Source of the DNA: ChocPot-Mid sp043804925
GTDB taxonomy: Bacteria; Bacteroidota; Ignavibacteria; Kapaibacteriales; UBA2268
DNA: 64,000 nucleotides
NCBI GenBank assembly: GCA_043804925.1
Contig: JAZDIP010000069.1
Coordinates: 62,001-126,000, forward strand
Direction of reading: 5' to 3'
Positions 63,439 to 64,000 of this stretch are shown in pieces. How positions within the stretch are numbered: the stretch's first letter is position 1; each line of letters opens with the position of its first letter. The notes under the pieces were generated by a model that did no database searches, was not told where the DNA came from, and worked only from the letters and a program-made list of their open reading frames with translations. The position numbers and the translations under genes were made by a program.

Positions 63439-64000
63439 ATGGACCCAGTACAAATAAATATTTTCGGATTGCAAGGTTATATCTATTTATGGATTTTAAC
63501 TGCAGTATCATTTTCGTTTTTTGGGATAAGAGTGTATAAACTTGTTAAATTGCTACGGATGTCGAAACCTGAAAAACGTACTGATAGGATTATTACCAGA
63601 ATAAAAAACTTTAGCATTTTTGTTTTGGGACAAAAACGGTTATTTAATGAGAAAAGCATCGGTTTACCTCATTTTTTGTTTTTCTGGGGTTTTGTTTTTT
63701 ATGCAGGTTCTTTTTGGTGGAATCTAATTAGAGGAATAATACCTGATTTACCGATACCCTATGCTGATGAAGTAGGTATTATAGGTCTATTATTGGAAAT
63801 ATTCGGTGTTTTAGTCATTATCTCAATAATTATTGCAGTAATAAGAAGGATTTTCTTTCCACCGCCTCACTTGCAAAGAACATTCGATGCTTCAATTATT
63901 ATTTCTTTAATTGCCATTTTGATGATAACTTTATTATTGGGGCAAGGATTCAAAGATACATTTGAACCTTCTGCATGGAGTCCTGCAGGTACTATTATTG
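63439..64000 (+). CDS. Membrane (Fe-S)-binding oxidoreductase, N-terminal part, cut by the window edge
   Basis: 187 codons from ATG 63439 are open to the window end. The part seen has four or five membrane helices. One is preceded by a His in LPHFLFFWGFVFYAGSF, and another lies in TFDASIIISLIAILMITLLL, as in the NarI-like haem-b domain fused to HdrD-type Fe-S oxidoreductases. Such proteins act as ETF:menaquinone oxidoreductases next to etfBA. The HdrD-like, cysteine-rich part should follow beyond 64000. Without it the call is provisional. GGGGAC lies before the ATG. Confidence 0.7.
   Translation, partial: MDPVQINIFGLQGYIYLWILTAVSFSFFGIRVYKLVKLLRMSKPEKRTDRIITRIKNFSIFVLGQKRLFNEKSIGLPHFLFFWGFVFYAGSFWWNLIRGIIPDLPIPYADEVGIIGLLLEIFGVLVIISIIIAVIRRIFFPPPHLQRTFDASIIISLIAILMITLLLGQGFKDTFEPSAWSPAGTII

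Overview
The window is AT-rich and gene-dense, and comes from a Gram-negative member of the FCB group (Bacteroidota, Ignavibacteria, Kapabacteria or relatives). Four secreted proteins carry a C-terminal type A sorting domain of the type IX secretion system. There are also a TonB-dependent receptor with a carboxypeptidase-regulatory-like N-domain, an LPS heptose epimerase, several outer-membrane beta-barrels and FCB-type promoter candidates (TTG, about 20 nt, TANNTTTG). I cannot name the genus. An Ignavibacteria/Kapabacteria-like lineage is a guess from style and gene content.

Layout. 1-3.9 kb: the end of an unknown gene, tRNA-Leu(GAG), tRNA-Cys(GCA), then efp-accB-accC-gcvH closed by a terminator. 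4-12.9 kb: a CAP-domain T9SS cargo, pdxH, a SAM hydrolase, a lipoprotein, a vapBC pair, typA and two small barrels. 13-20 kb: a mosaic LRR/cohesin-like T9SS cargo, a double-OmpA protein and a CBM9-like secreted protein. 20.3-27.6 kb: the ATP synthase cluster (two AtpI/AtpZ-like genes, atpB, E, F, H, A, hldD, atpG), with hldD between atpA and atpG and no atpD/atpC here. 27.8-35 kb: rsmE, a PilM-like protein, a TPR protein, an MFS exporter and a repeat-rich propeller cargo. 35-46.7 kb: a HicB pseudogene, metH, a TerB-like gene, rpmB, greA, ribBA, yajC, tgt, a VanZ-like gene and the NAD(P)HX repair gene. 46.9-54 kb: a partner-switching module (PP2C phosphatase, STAS, anti-sigma kinase), hicBA, a propeller cargo, a second vapBC and an isocitrate/isopropylmalate-type dehydrogenase. 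54.6-58 kb: a TonB receptor and a barrel. 58-64 kb: a CAU tRNA, a decayed IS200-like transposase, a tandem DsrC/TusE-like protein, a lone receiver protein, a kinase-like/BON-like protein, etfB-etfA and the start of a membrane protein that resembles the quinone-side partner of ETF.

Most genes are housekeeping. Three things stand out. First, a protein made of two DsrC/TusE-like domains, each missing part of the usual cysteine pair, lies upstream of an EtfBA/membrane oxidoreductase cluster. Second, several families of short intergenic repeats fill the spacers, and three unrelated families sit in frame inside metH. Third, there are three toxin-antitoxin pairs, including a HicA gene of only 57 codons, plus a HicB antitoxin gene broken by a single nonsense codon. 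I saw no CRISPR array, intact prophage, rRNA or complete insertion sequence. All family calls come from reading motifs; no database search was run.
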